Positions 37,621-50,004 of a stretch of 64,000 bases of DNA are shown piece after piece. Source of the stretch: Eriocheir sinensis (Eukaryota; Arthropoda; Malacostraca; Decapoda; Varunidae). Within the stretch, counting starts at the first letter, position 1; every line of letters starts with the position of its first letter. The notes under the pieces were generated by a model, which was given only the letters and a program-made list of their open reading frames with translations, ran no database searches and was not told the origin of the DNA. The DNA is taken from positions 5,353,774-5,417,773 of the forward strand of contig NC_066535.1 of assembly GCF_024679095.1 (NCBI RefSeq), given 5' to 3'. The position numbers and the translations under genes were made by a program.

Positions 37621-37897
37621 ATGGAGTTGCTACGTGTATTAGAGTAGTCATGCTTTCTTTTTTTCACTTCTAAGCATCGAGTTAATGTTGATGCCAAACG
37701 CTCTGCCGCCTGCATAATGTATGAGGACGAACATTCTTAAAGAGCCTCTCCTCCAAAGATTAATTCTCCGCCTAAATGAAGCTCTCCGTCTTCATCGTCC
37801 CTCCCCAAAATGTGAAGACGTTCAATTTTCTTTATAATTTGCGGGCCGCGGATGAACCACAGACGCGTAATAACAGCACAGGAACCTTGACAGCCTT

Positions 37898-38070
37898 GAT
37901 GCCTCGCCGACGTTTCCTCCTTGATAAAGACTACCACTTCCTCGAAACCTTTGCCTTCACCGTCACCTCTTCCTTCAAAAAATATGGAACGCCACCTTGT
38001 TTCTCCGTCGTCAATGCCTCGCTGTCGCCTCATCCTCGATAAAGACCAGCAGTTCGTCGAAGCCTTAGGC
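37898..38070. repeat. Imperfect direct repeat, 111-bp spacing
   Basis: ATGCCTCGCCGACG...GATAAAGACTACCACTTC near 37899 and ATGCCTCGCTGTCG...GATAAAGACCAGCAGTTC near 38010. In one frame both read MPRxRxxLDKDxxFxE, but the intervening DNA is not open in that frame. Confidence 0.6.
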
Positions 38071-38559
38071 CCATATTATCAAACTCTTCGTAACTTTAGT
38101 GCCTCTATTTGAAAAGACTTTCGCAGAAGTTACAGGGGTTTCCATGGGTGGTGTCTTGACCTAGCGGTAGTTTTGGAAGGCTTCTGCCCCATGTACCTTT
38201 TGTGTGACCTCCAAACACGGTCGTAACAAGAGCCGGAAACATTTGATAATACGAGTCTTAGCATCAGTCACCATCCTCTATGGAGTGTCTAAAGAAAACA
38301 TCACTCCTTCCTTATCCTGTTCCTTTAGTTCAGGGGTCAGTAAGCGCTGCGTCATCGGCTTGAGCGGGACACGAGACATACTTGACTCTTTATCTTGTCA
38401 GGCGGGTGGCGTCAGACGGGGCGGGTGAGAAGGGTGTTGCCGTCGGCGCCACCGCATCTGACAACGTAGCTCGCGGGCTGCCTAAGATATCCTAAGTGAC
38501 TTTCTTCGCTTTTCCCGCAGCGACTGCATCGGTAGTCGCGGGAAGTCAAGTGGATTATT

Positions 38560-38960
38560 GGATTTGGGTGTAACCGAGAGAGAAAAACCGACCTGTTATG
38601 AAATGGAACTTGAAATTAAGAGGTAATGTTGGATTTAGAAGTAAGTGACAGAACTCAGCTCGTTATAAAATGGGTCTTTATGTTTAGAAATAACGTTAGA
38701 TTTTGAAGTAACAGACACGGACACGCCGGACCTTTATGAAATTTGACTTTATATTTAGAAGTGATGTTAGATTTGCCGGATCTTTATGATGTTTGACTTT
38801 ATATTTAGAAGTATTGTTAGATTTGCCGGATCTTTATGATGTTTGACTTTATATTTAGAAGTAATGTTAGATTTAGAAGTAACTGGCACGCAGAGAAGCC
38901 GGCTCGTCATGAAATGTAATTATATAGAAATTAACGTTAGATTTCGAAGTAAGACACAAA
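38560..38960. repeat. Tandem repeat, basic period 50 bp
   Basis: GCCGGATCTTTATGATGTTT recurs at 38775 and 38825, with a close variant at 38725. TTAGAAGTAATGTTAGATTT-like blocks continue on both sides with looser spacing. Confidence 0.85.
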
Positions 38961-39039
38961 AAAATTCGACTCATTGTTACTCCTTAAGTTAGTCGGTACT
39001 TAGCGTAGGATTTACTTTTTCTCTTCTGGTTTCCTTGAT

Positions 39040-39478
39040 AAGAGTGCCGCGCGCCGGGAACAGGTTGTGCGCGGGGTCAGACACACACACACCTGGGCCT
39101 CCGCCGCGCAGCATCCACTCACTCACTCCCTCGCCGCACATGCAAGCAATGGACGGACGCGCCAGCAGTGTGTTTGAGTGGCCGCCGCATCTCGCCCCAT
39201 AACTCTTCCATTAATTATGCCGAGGAAAACATTAGGATCAGATGCCGCACTAAATTTATGGCAGGAAAGTAGCCGAGAGAATTTTAACACCTCGAGACTG
39301 CATCAGCTCGTCGCGTTTAGCCCAGCTTATTATTTGCTGCTCTATACTTACCGCAATTTACTGGATAATTATGAAGCATTCGTCACTGTCAGCGCGGCCC
39401 GCCGAGGTTGTTTATTCCGTGTAATAAGAGGATGAAGGATTTATTGATTGGTTGAGGTGGTGGCGAGGCAACATCCAT
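39040..39478. other. Unique island, no gene called
   Basis: Contains an 85-codon plus frame at 39178-39435 of ordinary composition and several homeodomain-type cores (ATTAATTATG, TAATTTATGG, TTATTGATTG). No gene recognised. Confidence 0.4.
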
Positions 39479-39479
39479 C

Positions 39480-40312
39480 ACTCTGCTGTGCTCCTGCTGC
39501 TCCTGCTGCCTCTCTTCCTCCCTCCCTCCCCTCCTCTCCCTCCCTCTCGCCATCCTTCTGCCCGTCCATCTCCCTCGTTCTCCATCCGCCCAGCCTGGTC
39601 CAGCCCTCTCTCTCCCCCTATCTGTCTGTCTGCCTGTCTATCTGGCTGCCTTACGTCCTGGTTCTTCCCTCCTGTCTGCCTGTCTGTCTTTAGCTTTCCT
39701 CCTCGTTTGCACTGTCTTCTTTGTCTTTGTTGCACTGTCTCTTTCTTTGCCTGTTTGTCTGTCTTTTCTGTCTATGTTTGTGCCTATCGTCCATGTGTTC
39801 TTTCTGTTTGATCTTACTGTTATTACATATCCAAATTAGCAACCCTTTCTCCTCCCTGCCTTCATTCCATCTATTTATTTTCTTTCCTTTCTTTGCATCT
39901 CAACATTTTTTACTTTATTTGCCCTACCTTCTCTTCTTTCTTTGCCCTACCTTCATTCCCTTCATTCCTTTCATTATCATTCTTTTCTCTCTTTACATCG
40001 CTTAACATTCCTTACTTTCTTTGCCCTCAATCCATTCCTACCACTCCCCCCTCTTTCCTTTTTTTTATCGCTCTCAACATCCCTTTTCTACCTTTCCTGC
40101 GTGTTTATACTTTCAACTCTCGGTGTCTGCAAGTCTGTTCTGCTTCCTCCTTAACTTTCTCCCTATTAATGTATCCGTCTATCTCTTTCTCTGTCTTTTT
40201 CTGCACATTCCCCCTCCGTCTCGTCGCCTCTGTCCCTCTTCCCGATCTGGCCTCTACTCAACATCCATCTTGATACGAGTCTGTTTCATATTCTGTCTCC
40301 CTTTCTCTTAAG
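39480..40312. repeat. Poly-pyrimidine low-complexity block
   Basis: C/T-rich text with CTGTCTGCCTG and CTTTCCTT words. The Phe/Leu/Ser-rich frames here are compositional. Confidence 0.8.
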
Positions 40313-41279
<967 letters not shown>

Positions 41280-41326
<47 letters not shown>

Positions 41327-41422
41327 TCCCTCACCCCCCTCTCCACACACACACACATCCCTTCACCCCCCCACACACACACATTCCCTCACCCCCCCCC
41401 ACACACACATCCCTTCACCCCC
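41280..41422. repeat. (AC)n with ACACATTCCCTCACCCC units
   Basis: Pure AC 41280-41325, then repeated CACACACA-TTCCCTTCACCCCCC blocks at roughly 26-37 bp spacing to about 41422. Confidence 0.9.
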
Positions 41423-41776
41423 CCAACACATCTCTCTCTTTCTCTATATACTGCTACTGTCACAATCACTCGCCTACCCACCCATCTCCCTAGCTCCCTT
41501 CCCCCGATTTGTAACAATAACCAGTTCACAATCATGATTAGGCCTCTGAACCCACATTGATAACAGCGATAGTGTGTTATCAGGCTAGATAATTCTGTTC
41601 CCTCCGGTAGGGGCTGTGGGGGAAGCTGATAAGGGTACAATATTCATACCCCGAACCCAATAGGAGCTGACAATACGATGATGTGATTTCTGGTCATTGG
41701 AAAAATACGTCATAAGTTTGCGTAAGACTCATAATTTGCAATAGACAAGAAAGAAGGAAGGGGAATGGAAGGTTAC

Positions 41777-41778
<2 letters not shown>

Positions 41779-41836
<58 letters not shown>
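41779..41836. repeat. (TG)n microsatellite
   Basis: About 29 units. Confidence 0.97.
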
Positions 41837-41837
<1 letters not shown>

Positions 41838-41998
41838 CGGGTGGTGAGGTGAGAGGAAAGGTGTGTTTGTAAAGGTGATAGGGAAGATATGTGTCTGTGT
41901 GGCGAGGGTTGCGGCGTGTGTTCGGCCTTGTCCAATGCATGGGAGTGGAAAGATGGGTGTCTCGCGGGTCAGAGGGGAGCTGTACTTTAGGGCCCATA

Positions 41999-42001
<3 letters not shown>

Positions 42002-42071
<70 letters not shown>
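42002..42071. repeat. (GA)n microsatellite
   Basis: About 35 units. Confidence 0.97.
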
Positions 42072-42074
<3 letters not shown>

Positions 42075-43325
42075 TGTATGGGTCTATGTAAACTACCTAC
42101 CGAAATAGAACGGAAGAAGTAAACATAGGAGAAGAACAGTTAATATTTTGAGCCAGACGCGAGAACAGATGCATTATAAAACTAACCAGGTGACTGAGGG
42201 GATGTAATAGCATGCATTTAACTGGGCAGGTGTGAAGGGAAGGCTGCAAGAGTCAGTCGTTCAAGGTGGGAGAGTAGGCACATTCACAGTCATGGGTGAA
42301 AAGAGGGGTATGGGAGCCTTCTTTCACCTCGCCTTTCACCTGCGGTCACCCAGCGCTAATCACGGGGAGATCTTAAACACCCGGGGAAGGGGAGGGGAGA
42401 GAGAGGGAGGGAGGAGAGAGGAGTTAGAGGGGGCAGCATCAGTCTCTACTTGTAGCATGTCTGCGGTCAGCCTCCCAGTGAATTACGTCCAGGTGACCCG
42501 CAATTAATATTTACCGGGTATTTATGAAGCTCCGTATATTAGGCCGCGTGTTTACGGCGGGGAGGGAAGGAGAATGTCTAGCGGGGCGGTGATTTGGCAG
42601 GTGAGGGCAGGTGAGAAGGGGTGAGGGTGGGCCAGAAGAAGCAAGATGTCAGGTGTGGCTTTCTTTTAATGTGTCGAAGTTAATTAAGGAAGGTAAATAC
42701 GGTGTTTGTGATGATTCTTATGGTAGTTTAACGCTTTTTTTTTCATTTTCCTCCTTCTCTTTCTCTCATCATCATTATCATCGAGAGAGAGAGAGAGAGG
42801 GCGCGTAACTGAAATATTGCACCTGGAAGGCCTCATCATGTTGTCTTGCTTGTGAGAGTCTTGTTTTCTTCTCTGTTTTTACGTTTGATTTATATTTTCA
42901 TCTTCCTGGCACTCGGAAGCACCATGAAAATGTTTACGTAAAGGTTTTGGCGCGAGTGTATAGTGTGGAGACGCGAACGTCGAGTAGATACGTAGTTGCT
43001 AATACATAGGGATTAGAGACATGTGTTTGAACCTATGGGGTCTGTGTGGTCTGATTTTCTATGTAAATCTATGTAAATCTCTCTCTCTCTCTCTCTTCTT
43101 TTCCTTTCCCTTCCCTTCCCACTCCCCCCACCCCCTTCGCACCGCCATGCCACCACCGGGTATTAAGGGCACTAAACATGTCACACAGGCAGGACCAAAA
43201 TGATTCCCGGCCGCCGCCACTGACCAGCAAATTGGCAGACACAAAATATACGTATATCTCCCCTGTCAGCACGTGCCGATCAGCGGGTCCGAGGAGAGAT
43301 GGCCCGTGCATGACTCAGAGGAGGG
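42072..43325. other. Intergenic, no gene seen
   Basis: Several CAGGTG motifs between 42224 and 42655; short GA (42783) and TC (43078) runs. No supported frame. Confidence 0.5.
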
Positions 43326-43326
43326 C

Positions 43327-43700
43327 GCGTCCTTAGACAAATGGACAGTGTTGGTGGACTGGCTGTTGTTGTATTGGAACCATTATCTGTGGGTCGAAGT
43401 CTTGATGGTGCTTTCAGGGTCTTGCTTCTTCATCTTTTAGTCAACGCAATGAGGAGTTTGTTAGGGTGTGTCCTTAGGCGGATGGACAGTGTTGGGGGGA
43501 TCGTCCGTTGTTATACTTGGGTCATTATCAGGTGTTCGAAGTGGTGCTGGTGTGGTGCCTTCAGGATCTTGGTTCTTCATCTTTTAGTCAACGCAATGAG
43601 GAGTTTGTTAGGGCGTGTCCTTAGGCGGATGGACAGTGTTGGGGGGCTCTCCGTTGTTGTATTGGGGTCATTATCTGAGGTTCGAAGTGGTGCTGGTGCT
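43327..43700. repeat. Tandem repeat, period 141/147 bp, about 2.6 copies
   Basis: TCCTTAGRCRRATGGACAGT recurs at 43330, 43471 and 43618, and the whole unit (TTCATCTTTTAGTCAACGC, then AATGAGGAGTTTGTTAGG) is well conserved between copies. The 120-codon plus frame across it reads the repeat and is not similar to any family I recognise. Confidence 0.9.
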
Positions 43701-43810
43701 TGATAAGAGTCAGCGGACACCTAAAAAAAAGGGTCGGCAGTGTTTTGTCGGATTTCCGGGCACGTAGAGAGGTGTGGCGGATGGCTAAAGGGTGTGGGTG
43801 GATCAAGGAG

Positions 43811-44222
43811 ATTCTTAGACTCTTCCGCCTCTTCTACCAACTATTTCAAAAGGCCAAAAAGAGGTGTGTTTTGTTGTGTGTTTTTGTACCTTCATAGTAT
43901 AGAGGTTTTGTCAAACTACTGCCACATGGTTAAAAAAAACTACTAATGGAAATGCCCGGTATTCGTAGACGCTTCCGCCTCTCCCATCAACTATTTTAAA
44001 GGCCCAAAAATTAGATGAAGCGCGATTTCAAGAGTGTTTACGTAAATTCATGGTACATAAGCTTTGTCAGACTACCACCATGCTCTTAAAACTACCCTTG
44101 GAATTGTCCGAAACTCCAACGAAAGCCTTGATAAATGTATGTTTCAGACTACCACCATGCTCTTAAAACTACCCTTGGAATTGTCCGAAACTCCAACGAA
44201 AGCCTTGATAAATGTATGTTCT
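43811..44222 (+). repeat. 180-bp interspersed repeat, head-to-tail dimer with internal 77-bp duplication (copies 2 and 3)
   Basis: Copy 2 is 43811-43957 and copy 3 starts at 43958. Both begin ATTCKTAGACKCTTCCGCCT, then ACCAACTATTTC or ATCAACTATTTT, then the GGCC-AAAAA core, a TTCATRGTA block and GGAAATGCCC or GGAATTGTCC. In copy 3 the last 77 bp are duplicated exactly in tandem (44068-44144 and 44145-44221). Confidence 0.85.
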
Positions 44223-45604
44223 CTGGAGGCGAAAGGTTTAAGAATATGGCCTTTTTTTTTTTTTGGTCTTATATTAGTTCACGAAATGGGGAGTTTGTTG
44301 TCGTTTTCACCTGATTGAGTTTGCTATTACACTTTTTTTCTTTCTCGTGTGTGCTCCACAGTCACTTGTATATTGTTAGTAGGTCTTTTTTTCTGGTTCC
44401 AATACTTTTTTTTTTAGTCTCCTCTCTCCCTGTCGTCAGTTCTTGGGAGAGATTAATAGTAGATTTTTTTCAAGGGGTTTGTTTGGGTTGAAAGATTAAT
44501 AGTGTCGCGTTGTGTTTTTTGGGAGTCGCTTCAGGGAGGAGGCAGGAGAAATCGAGGAGGGAGGAAGGGAGGGAGGGGGGAGGAGAGAAACGTGGCCGAT
44601 CTGACTTGCCGGCTTGTGACCACGACCTCTACGACAACGATAACAGCCAGTCACTTGATCCTTCCTCTTTCTGTCTTGGCACTCCCATCAGCTTGTTTAT
44701 TAGTTCTGTCTTGTCTTTTTTTTCATGTGATTGAGGTGAAATAAAGTGTTTTGACTCCGAGACACGCACTTAATTGATCTTTTCTTTTAATGATTACATC
44801 GGGACAGCCTCCTAACCCGTTCCGCCCCTGCCTGATCCTTCAAAAACCTTCTCCTTTACACCTAGATTTGTTACACTCCTACTTTCACTCACGCCTCACT
44901 GATCCTCTCCACCTTGCTCATCTCCTCGCTCAGCCTCTTTGCTCTCTCCGAAGTTTACATCCTCACCATCCTACTCTCTGAGCGCCTCTTTTTGTTTCCT
45001 TTGAGTCTATCCAGCCCCGTCACACTCCGCCTTGTTCCGCCCCGCCCCGCTCGCATATTCTCGTCCGCTAAATGTTACATCCTCATCATCCTAGTCTTTA
45101 AGTGCTTCTTTTTGTTTCCCCCGCACCCTCATCACCGTCTCGGCCCTCCCTGTTCTATACTTCGTCTTGCTCCCTCCCTGCCATGCCCCTCACCGTCCAG
45201 CTCTGCCCCGTCACTCTCTACCTCCTAATCTCCTGCTACGTTTTTCCTTCGCCCCCTCTCCCCGCCCCGTCACTCCTTAACTCCCCGTCTCATCTTCGTC
45301 TTGCCTCCTCACCATCGTTCCTCCCTTCACCCAGTTCTGCCCAGTCACTCTCTACCTCCTATTCTGCTTGCTACGTTTTTCCTTTCCCACCTCGCAAAGC
45401 CCCATCAGTACCTAACTCCCGGTCTCGTCCCCTCCCTTCTACGGCGCCCGTCAGCCTGTCCTGCATCGGCCGCTGCCCCACCACCTGCGTCGCCTGTGCC
45501 GCCTCGCTGACTCCCTTGTCGGTGATGGATTCAGACGGACCAAATATTTACAAGATTAAGGAAAGTACAACCTGCGTGGCTGTGTGGATTGTTACGGCTG
45601 TTCC
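44223..45604. other. Intergenic, no gene seen
   Basis: T-rich to about 44450, purine-rich 44525-44590, pyrimidine-rich from 44800. The start of a long Ser/Leu/Phe-rich plus frame is compositional. Confidence 0.5.
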
Positions 45605-46255
45605 TCTCTACCTCCTCCTCTTCCTTTCTCTCTTTCTTCTCCCCCTCTTCCTGTTCTTACTCCTATCCTCATTTTCTCCCACTTCCTCCTTCTCTTCCTT
45701 TCTCCCTTCCTTCTCCTCCTCTTCCTGTTCTTACTCCTATCGTCATTTTCTCCCGCTTCCTCCTCCTCTTCCTTTCTCCCTTCCTTCTCCTCCTCTTCCT
45801 GTTCTTACTCCCATCCTCATTTTCTCCCTCTTCCTCCTCCTCTTCCTTTCTCCCTTCCTTCTCCTCTTCTTTCTATTCTTACTCTTCCTATCCTCATTTT
45901 CTCCCTCTTCCTCCTCCTCTTCCTTTCTCCCTTCCTTCTCCTCTTTTTTCTATTCTTACTCTTCCTATCTTCATTTTCTCCCTCTTCCTCTTCTTCCTTT
46001 CTCCCTTCCCGTTCTTACTCCTCCTATCTTCATTTCTCCCTCTTTCTCCTCCTCTTCCTTTCTCCCTTCCTGTTCTTACTCCTCCTATCCTCATTTCTCC
46101 CTTTTTCTCCTCCTCTTCCTTTTTCCCTTCCCGTTCTTACTCCTCCTATCCTCATTTCTCCCTCTTTCTCCTTCTCTTCTTTTCTCCTTTCCTTCTCCTC
46201 TTCTTTCTATTCTTACTCATCCTATCCTCATTATCTCCCTCTTCCTCCTCCTCGT
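45605..46255. repeat. Pyrimidine minisatellite, unit 74-77 bp with a 59-61 bp variant block
   Basis: RTTCTTACTC recurs at about 45653, 45727, 45801, 45875, 45952, 46011, 46072, 46133 and 46209. Spacing is 74, 74, 74, 77, 59, 61, 61 and 76. It accounts for 320- and 422-codon plus frames with no protein character. Confidence 0.9.
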
Positions 46256-46432
46256 TCCTTTATCCCACCAAACAAACAATAATAATGACCATCCCCTCCC
46301 GGCCTATTCCTCCCTATGTTCCGTTTTCCTGCAGCTGGCCACACACTCATCAGTTTCCTATTCTCACTAATCCATACACCAACCAACACGTCCACAGATT
46401 TCTGCCCACCTGCGTCATGGTATTTCGTACAT

Positions 46433-46525
46433 ATCATCTCCATCCAGCATCACCCGTATTCTTGCTTCTCTCTCGTAATCATCTCCATCCAGCATCACCC
46501 GTATTCTTGCTTCTCTCTCGTACTC
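46433..46525. repeat. Exact tandem duplication, period 45 bp
   Basis: ATCATCTCCATCCAGCATCA occurs at 46433 and again at 46478, followed in both by the same CCCGTATTCTTGCTTCTC. Confidence 0.9.
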
Positions 46526-46529
46526 AACA

Positions 46530-47577
46530 CATCAGTATCCTTTTTTTCTGATTACAACATGATAGCCTTGTGTTCCTTAATCTCTGTTCCTCCATCCACC
46601 TCCTTTATCCACCCACGTCCTTCATCCGTTCACCACACCTTCCTCCCACGTCACCGTATTCTTAGTAATCAGCACTCAAGACCGGAAAGCCAACAAATCG
46701 CCGCCCACCTTATTTTTAGGTTTCCGCTCACTCTTATCAAGCAAAGAATACATGAGTAGTGAGAATGGAACGCGTTGTGATAAAAAAAAAACTCCCGACG
46801 TACTGTTCAGTCCATGCTGTTAAGTCTTGTTCATGCAGAGGAAGACTGTCGTGAATGAAGTTTAAAATTAATATGAATATCTATCTTTCGCCATTTCCTT
46901 ATTAGTTTGTTAAGGATAAGGCACCCTGCATAACAGCGCCATAGGTGACCCAACACGTCCCTTCAAAGGTGTCTGGGTCGTTATATTTCACTGAGGAGGA
47001 TAAGGACACACCGAGGCGTCAGGACGGGTGATGTACGAGCTGGCTGCTCTGGGTGTTGATTTACAGTTGGCGTTACAATATGTAGTGTGGTTAATATTTC
47101 TGTGGCGGCGGCGGTGGCAAGGGACGCCATATATCAGCGCGGCAGCCCCGGGAGGCCCGTCCGCTGTTATTCTCTCCGCGACGCCTCGGCAAATAGACTC
47201 AGGACGCGGCGGCGGGAGAGGACGACTTATACTTAATTACCGTTTGTCTGCGTCGCTCACTGCCACGATGAGTGATATATAATAAACAGCGAACGTTGAC
47301 CCAAATCGCCGACAAATATGGTCCGTCACCCCCGCATCAGTCAGGGCTGCCAACCTCTGTGTCAGCGGCAGTATGCAAGGACAGGCGGCACACCACTCGC
47401 CCTCGCCCAACTAAAGCTCTAAAGACCTTGTGTATCCATAGCAAACACCCGCACGTCACTTATTGTTCATTTCAGGCGGAGCAAAAATAAATAAGTAGCT
47501 TAGTACAGAAAGTAACGCGTCGAAATTCACCGACACTTAATTTTTCTCTCGTCGTGTCTGTCTGTGTATTATTAGCT
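46530..47577. other. Intergenic, no gene seen
   Basis: Unique sequence; no supported frame. Confidence 0.5.
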
Positions 47578-47715
47578 GGTGGTGGTGGTGGTGATGGTGG
47601 CGGTGATGGTGGTGTTGGTGGTGGTGATGCTGGTGTCGGTGATGATGGTGATGGTGCTGGTGGTGATGCTGGTGGCGGTGATGATGGTGATGGTGATGGT
47701 GGTTGTGGTGGTGGG
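47578..47715. repeat. GGT/GAT trinucleotide tract
   Basis: Imperfect GGT array with GAT, GCT and GTT variants. Confidence 0.92.
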
Positions 47716-48020
47716 TTTCGTATTCCTGTCAGGCCCTCTGTTACTTGAAGCTCGAATAAACGAAGAAAAAAAAAAGAAGACTAACAGGCCGTATAATGAA
47801 ACCGAGAAATTAGCAATAGTTACTTTTAGCCTTCGAAAATGTGGCTTGAGTATTATAACTATATAACTTTAACTCTGCTTTTTTTTCTGGCATGCTTACT
47901 AATCACAATGGTGCGTACGAATTGGTTACCTACCCTTAGCTCCGGAGATGTGGCTCATGTGTCGCCGTGCCGCCGATTCACACCCTCCCCACATACCGCC
48001 GGGCCCAAACCTCGTAACAA

Positions 48021-48197
48021 ATTTAATAAGGCTTTCGTATGAGTTTTGGGCATTTCCAGGGATATTTTTATGATCCTGGTAGTACGTTGACCCTTCTTTT
48101 GTACCATGCACTTAGAAGAACACTCATTAAAACCCGATTAATCTCCTTTTTGGCCTATGAAAATAGATGATGTGAGAGGTAAAAGCGTCTGATAATG
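48021..48197 (-). repeat. 180-bp interspersed repeat, copy 4 (minus, near full length)
   Basis: Read on the minus strand it gives, in order, CAGACGCTTTT, the GGCCAAAAAGGAGATTAATC core, GGGTTTTAATGAGTG, TGCATGGTACAAAAGAAGGG, CCAGGATCATAAAAATATCC, CTGGAAATGCCCAAAACTC and CGAAAGCC. This is the best-preserved copy in the window. Confidence 0.85.
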
Positions 48198-48313
48198 CCG
48201 ATCAACGTCCTACGCTCCAGGCATTTATCGCCATTATTATCGCCGTCACCAGCACGCCGTATAAGCCTACACGCCTCGTTGTGGAACTCTCGTGAGGGAT
48301 GTTCAGACTTAAT

Positions 48314-48319
<6 letters not shown>

Positions 48320-48388
<69 letters not shown>
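48320..48388. repeat. (AG)n microsatellite
   Basis: About 34 units. Confidence 0.97.
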
Positions 48389-48389
<1 letters not shown>

Positions 48390-48522
48390 ACTATAAATTT
48401 GTCAGTCAGCATAATAGCCGTTATTAATGGTCTTCTGGCGGATAAGTACAATGTTGTGGGACTATTTACAGCCATGACTAAATTGGTTTAATTCTGGCTG
48501 ATTATTTAATATTTTTTTTCCA

Positions 48523-48523
<1 letters not shown>

Positions 48524-48572
<49 letters not shown>
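48524..48572. repeat. (CA)n microsatellite
   Basis: About 24 units. Confidence 0.97.
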
Positions 48573-48574
<2 letters not shown>

Positions 48575-48992
48575 GTCAGACACAACCCCTGCGACGCCAC
48601 TTCTTAGCAACCCGATCACAGCCTTCCCTTCCCACCACCTCCACTCTTTCCTCCTCCTCCCCTTCTCTTCCTCTCCTCCCCCTCCCCCTGTGTGTGGTGC
48701 TGAGCCGGGTCGTTGTGGTGAGCGCAGCAACCTCGCAAGCACACGTCCTCAATATTTACTAAACGTTGCACAGTATAGGAAATCTTGCCATGATGATAAG
48801 AGAAAAGCATCAACAACTTCTACCCTCTCTATTACTGCTACTACTACTACTTTATTATTACTGTTATTTAATCTGTTTATATTTACGACCCTTCACACAC
48901 CACGGGAATTTCCCCCAAGATGCTGACCCGGGCAAAAGCGCATCAAATTTTCCTATTTCTGGCACTCTCTTCCCACACGTTAGATCTGATAA

Positions 48993-48995
<3 letters not shown>

Positions 48996-49066
<71 letters not shown>
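48996..49066. repeat. (TC)n microsatellite
   Basis: About 35 units, followed by a short AGT-type stretch to 49110. Confidence 0.97.
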
Positions 49067-49069
<3 letters not shown>

Positions 49070-49226
49070 AGTTGTAATAGTAGTAATAGTAGTAATAGTA
49101 GTAGTAGTAGCAGTGAGGTTGTTTGCTTATTTTTGTCATCCTTTTATTTCCTAATCTTCTTCCTTTCCGTTTTTCCTCATCTCTTCCTGTTTACTTCAGC
49201 CATTATCTGCAAGTACACACGGCGGC

Positions 49227-49240
49227 GGGGGGGGGGGGGG
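49227..49240. repeat. G homopolymer run (G14)
   Basis: Fourteen consecutive G residues after GGCGGC. Confidence 0.9.
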
Positions 49241-49297
49241 AGCCGCTGATAGACTTTGCCGCCTCTCAAGAAATAGAAAGAACCTTGTGCTCATATG

Positions 49298-49325
49298 GTG
49301 TGTGTGTGTGTGTGTGTGTGTGTGT

Positions 49326-49408
<83 letters not shown>
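49298..49408. repeat. (GT)n followed by (GA)n
   Basis: GT to 49326, then GA 49330-49408. Confidence 0.96.
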
Positions 49409-49411
<3 letters not shown>

Positions 49412-50004
49412 TGACATTTTCTACGGTTCCCAGAAATAATAAAACAAAAGATAAAAGTGTGAAAGAAAGGAGACAGTGATACCTCCAATGTCTCCCGTCT
49501 TCCTCCTGTCCTCTTCCTCTCATCCTTGGTCTCACGGCGTCTGCTTACACTCGTTTGTTTTTCCTAGCTGATTTTCTCTTTTTCTGGCTTATTGTGCATT
49601 TCCTTTCCCTCATTCTCCCTCAGTTCCTTTCGTGCATCCCCATCCCTCCCTCTTCTTCCATGAACTGGTTTATAAAGGGAATATATATTGAAGTTCACGA
49701 TATAAAAGAAAAAAAGAACGCTAAACAAACATACCGATTATGTACCTTTGGATTTGGCAGGTTAATGACTTTCCTTTAGCGCGCCTCTTCTATTACACTG
49801 GTTAAACATTCACATTTTCTATTTACATTTATTAAGCATTGTTCATGTTATTTTTACAAGTGTCAGTTTCTAGTCATGTTATGCGGATTTACAGAAGCAA
49901 CACACACACTGTCAAATGCTCCTCAGTTTCACTTGATGGGCTTGTTTGTGCCGCATCTGTGCTGTCGTGGAGACCTGAGAGGTGGTGATGATCATAACGG
50001 GGCG
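49409..50004. other. Intergenic, no gene seen
   Basis: Unique sequence; no supported frame. Confidence 0.5.

Noticed and set aside
37776..38070. Duplicated exons encoding an LDKD motif
   Set aside because: The two similar segments lie in different open frames without splice sites; treated as a DNA repeat.
45102..46551. Overlapping plus-strand frames of 232-422 codons
   Set aside because: All three frames are open because of the pyrimidine minisatellite; Ser/Phe/Leu/Pro only.
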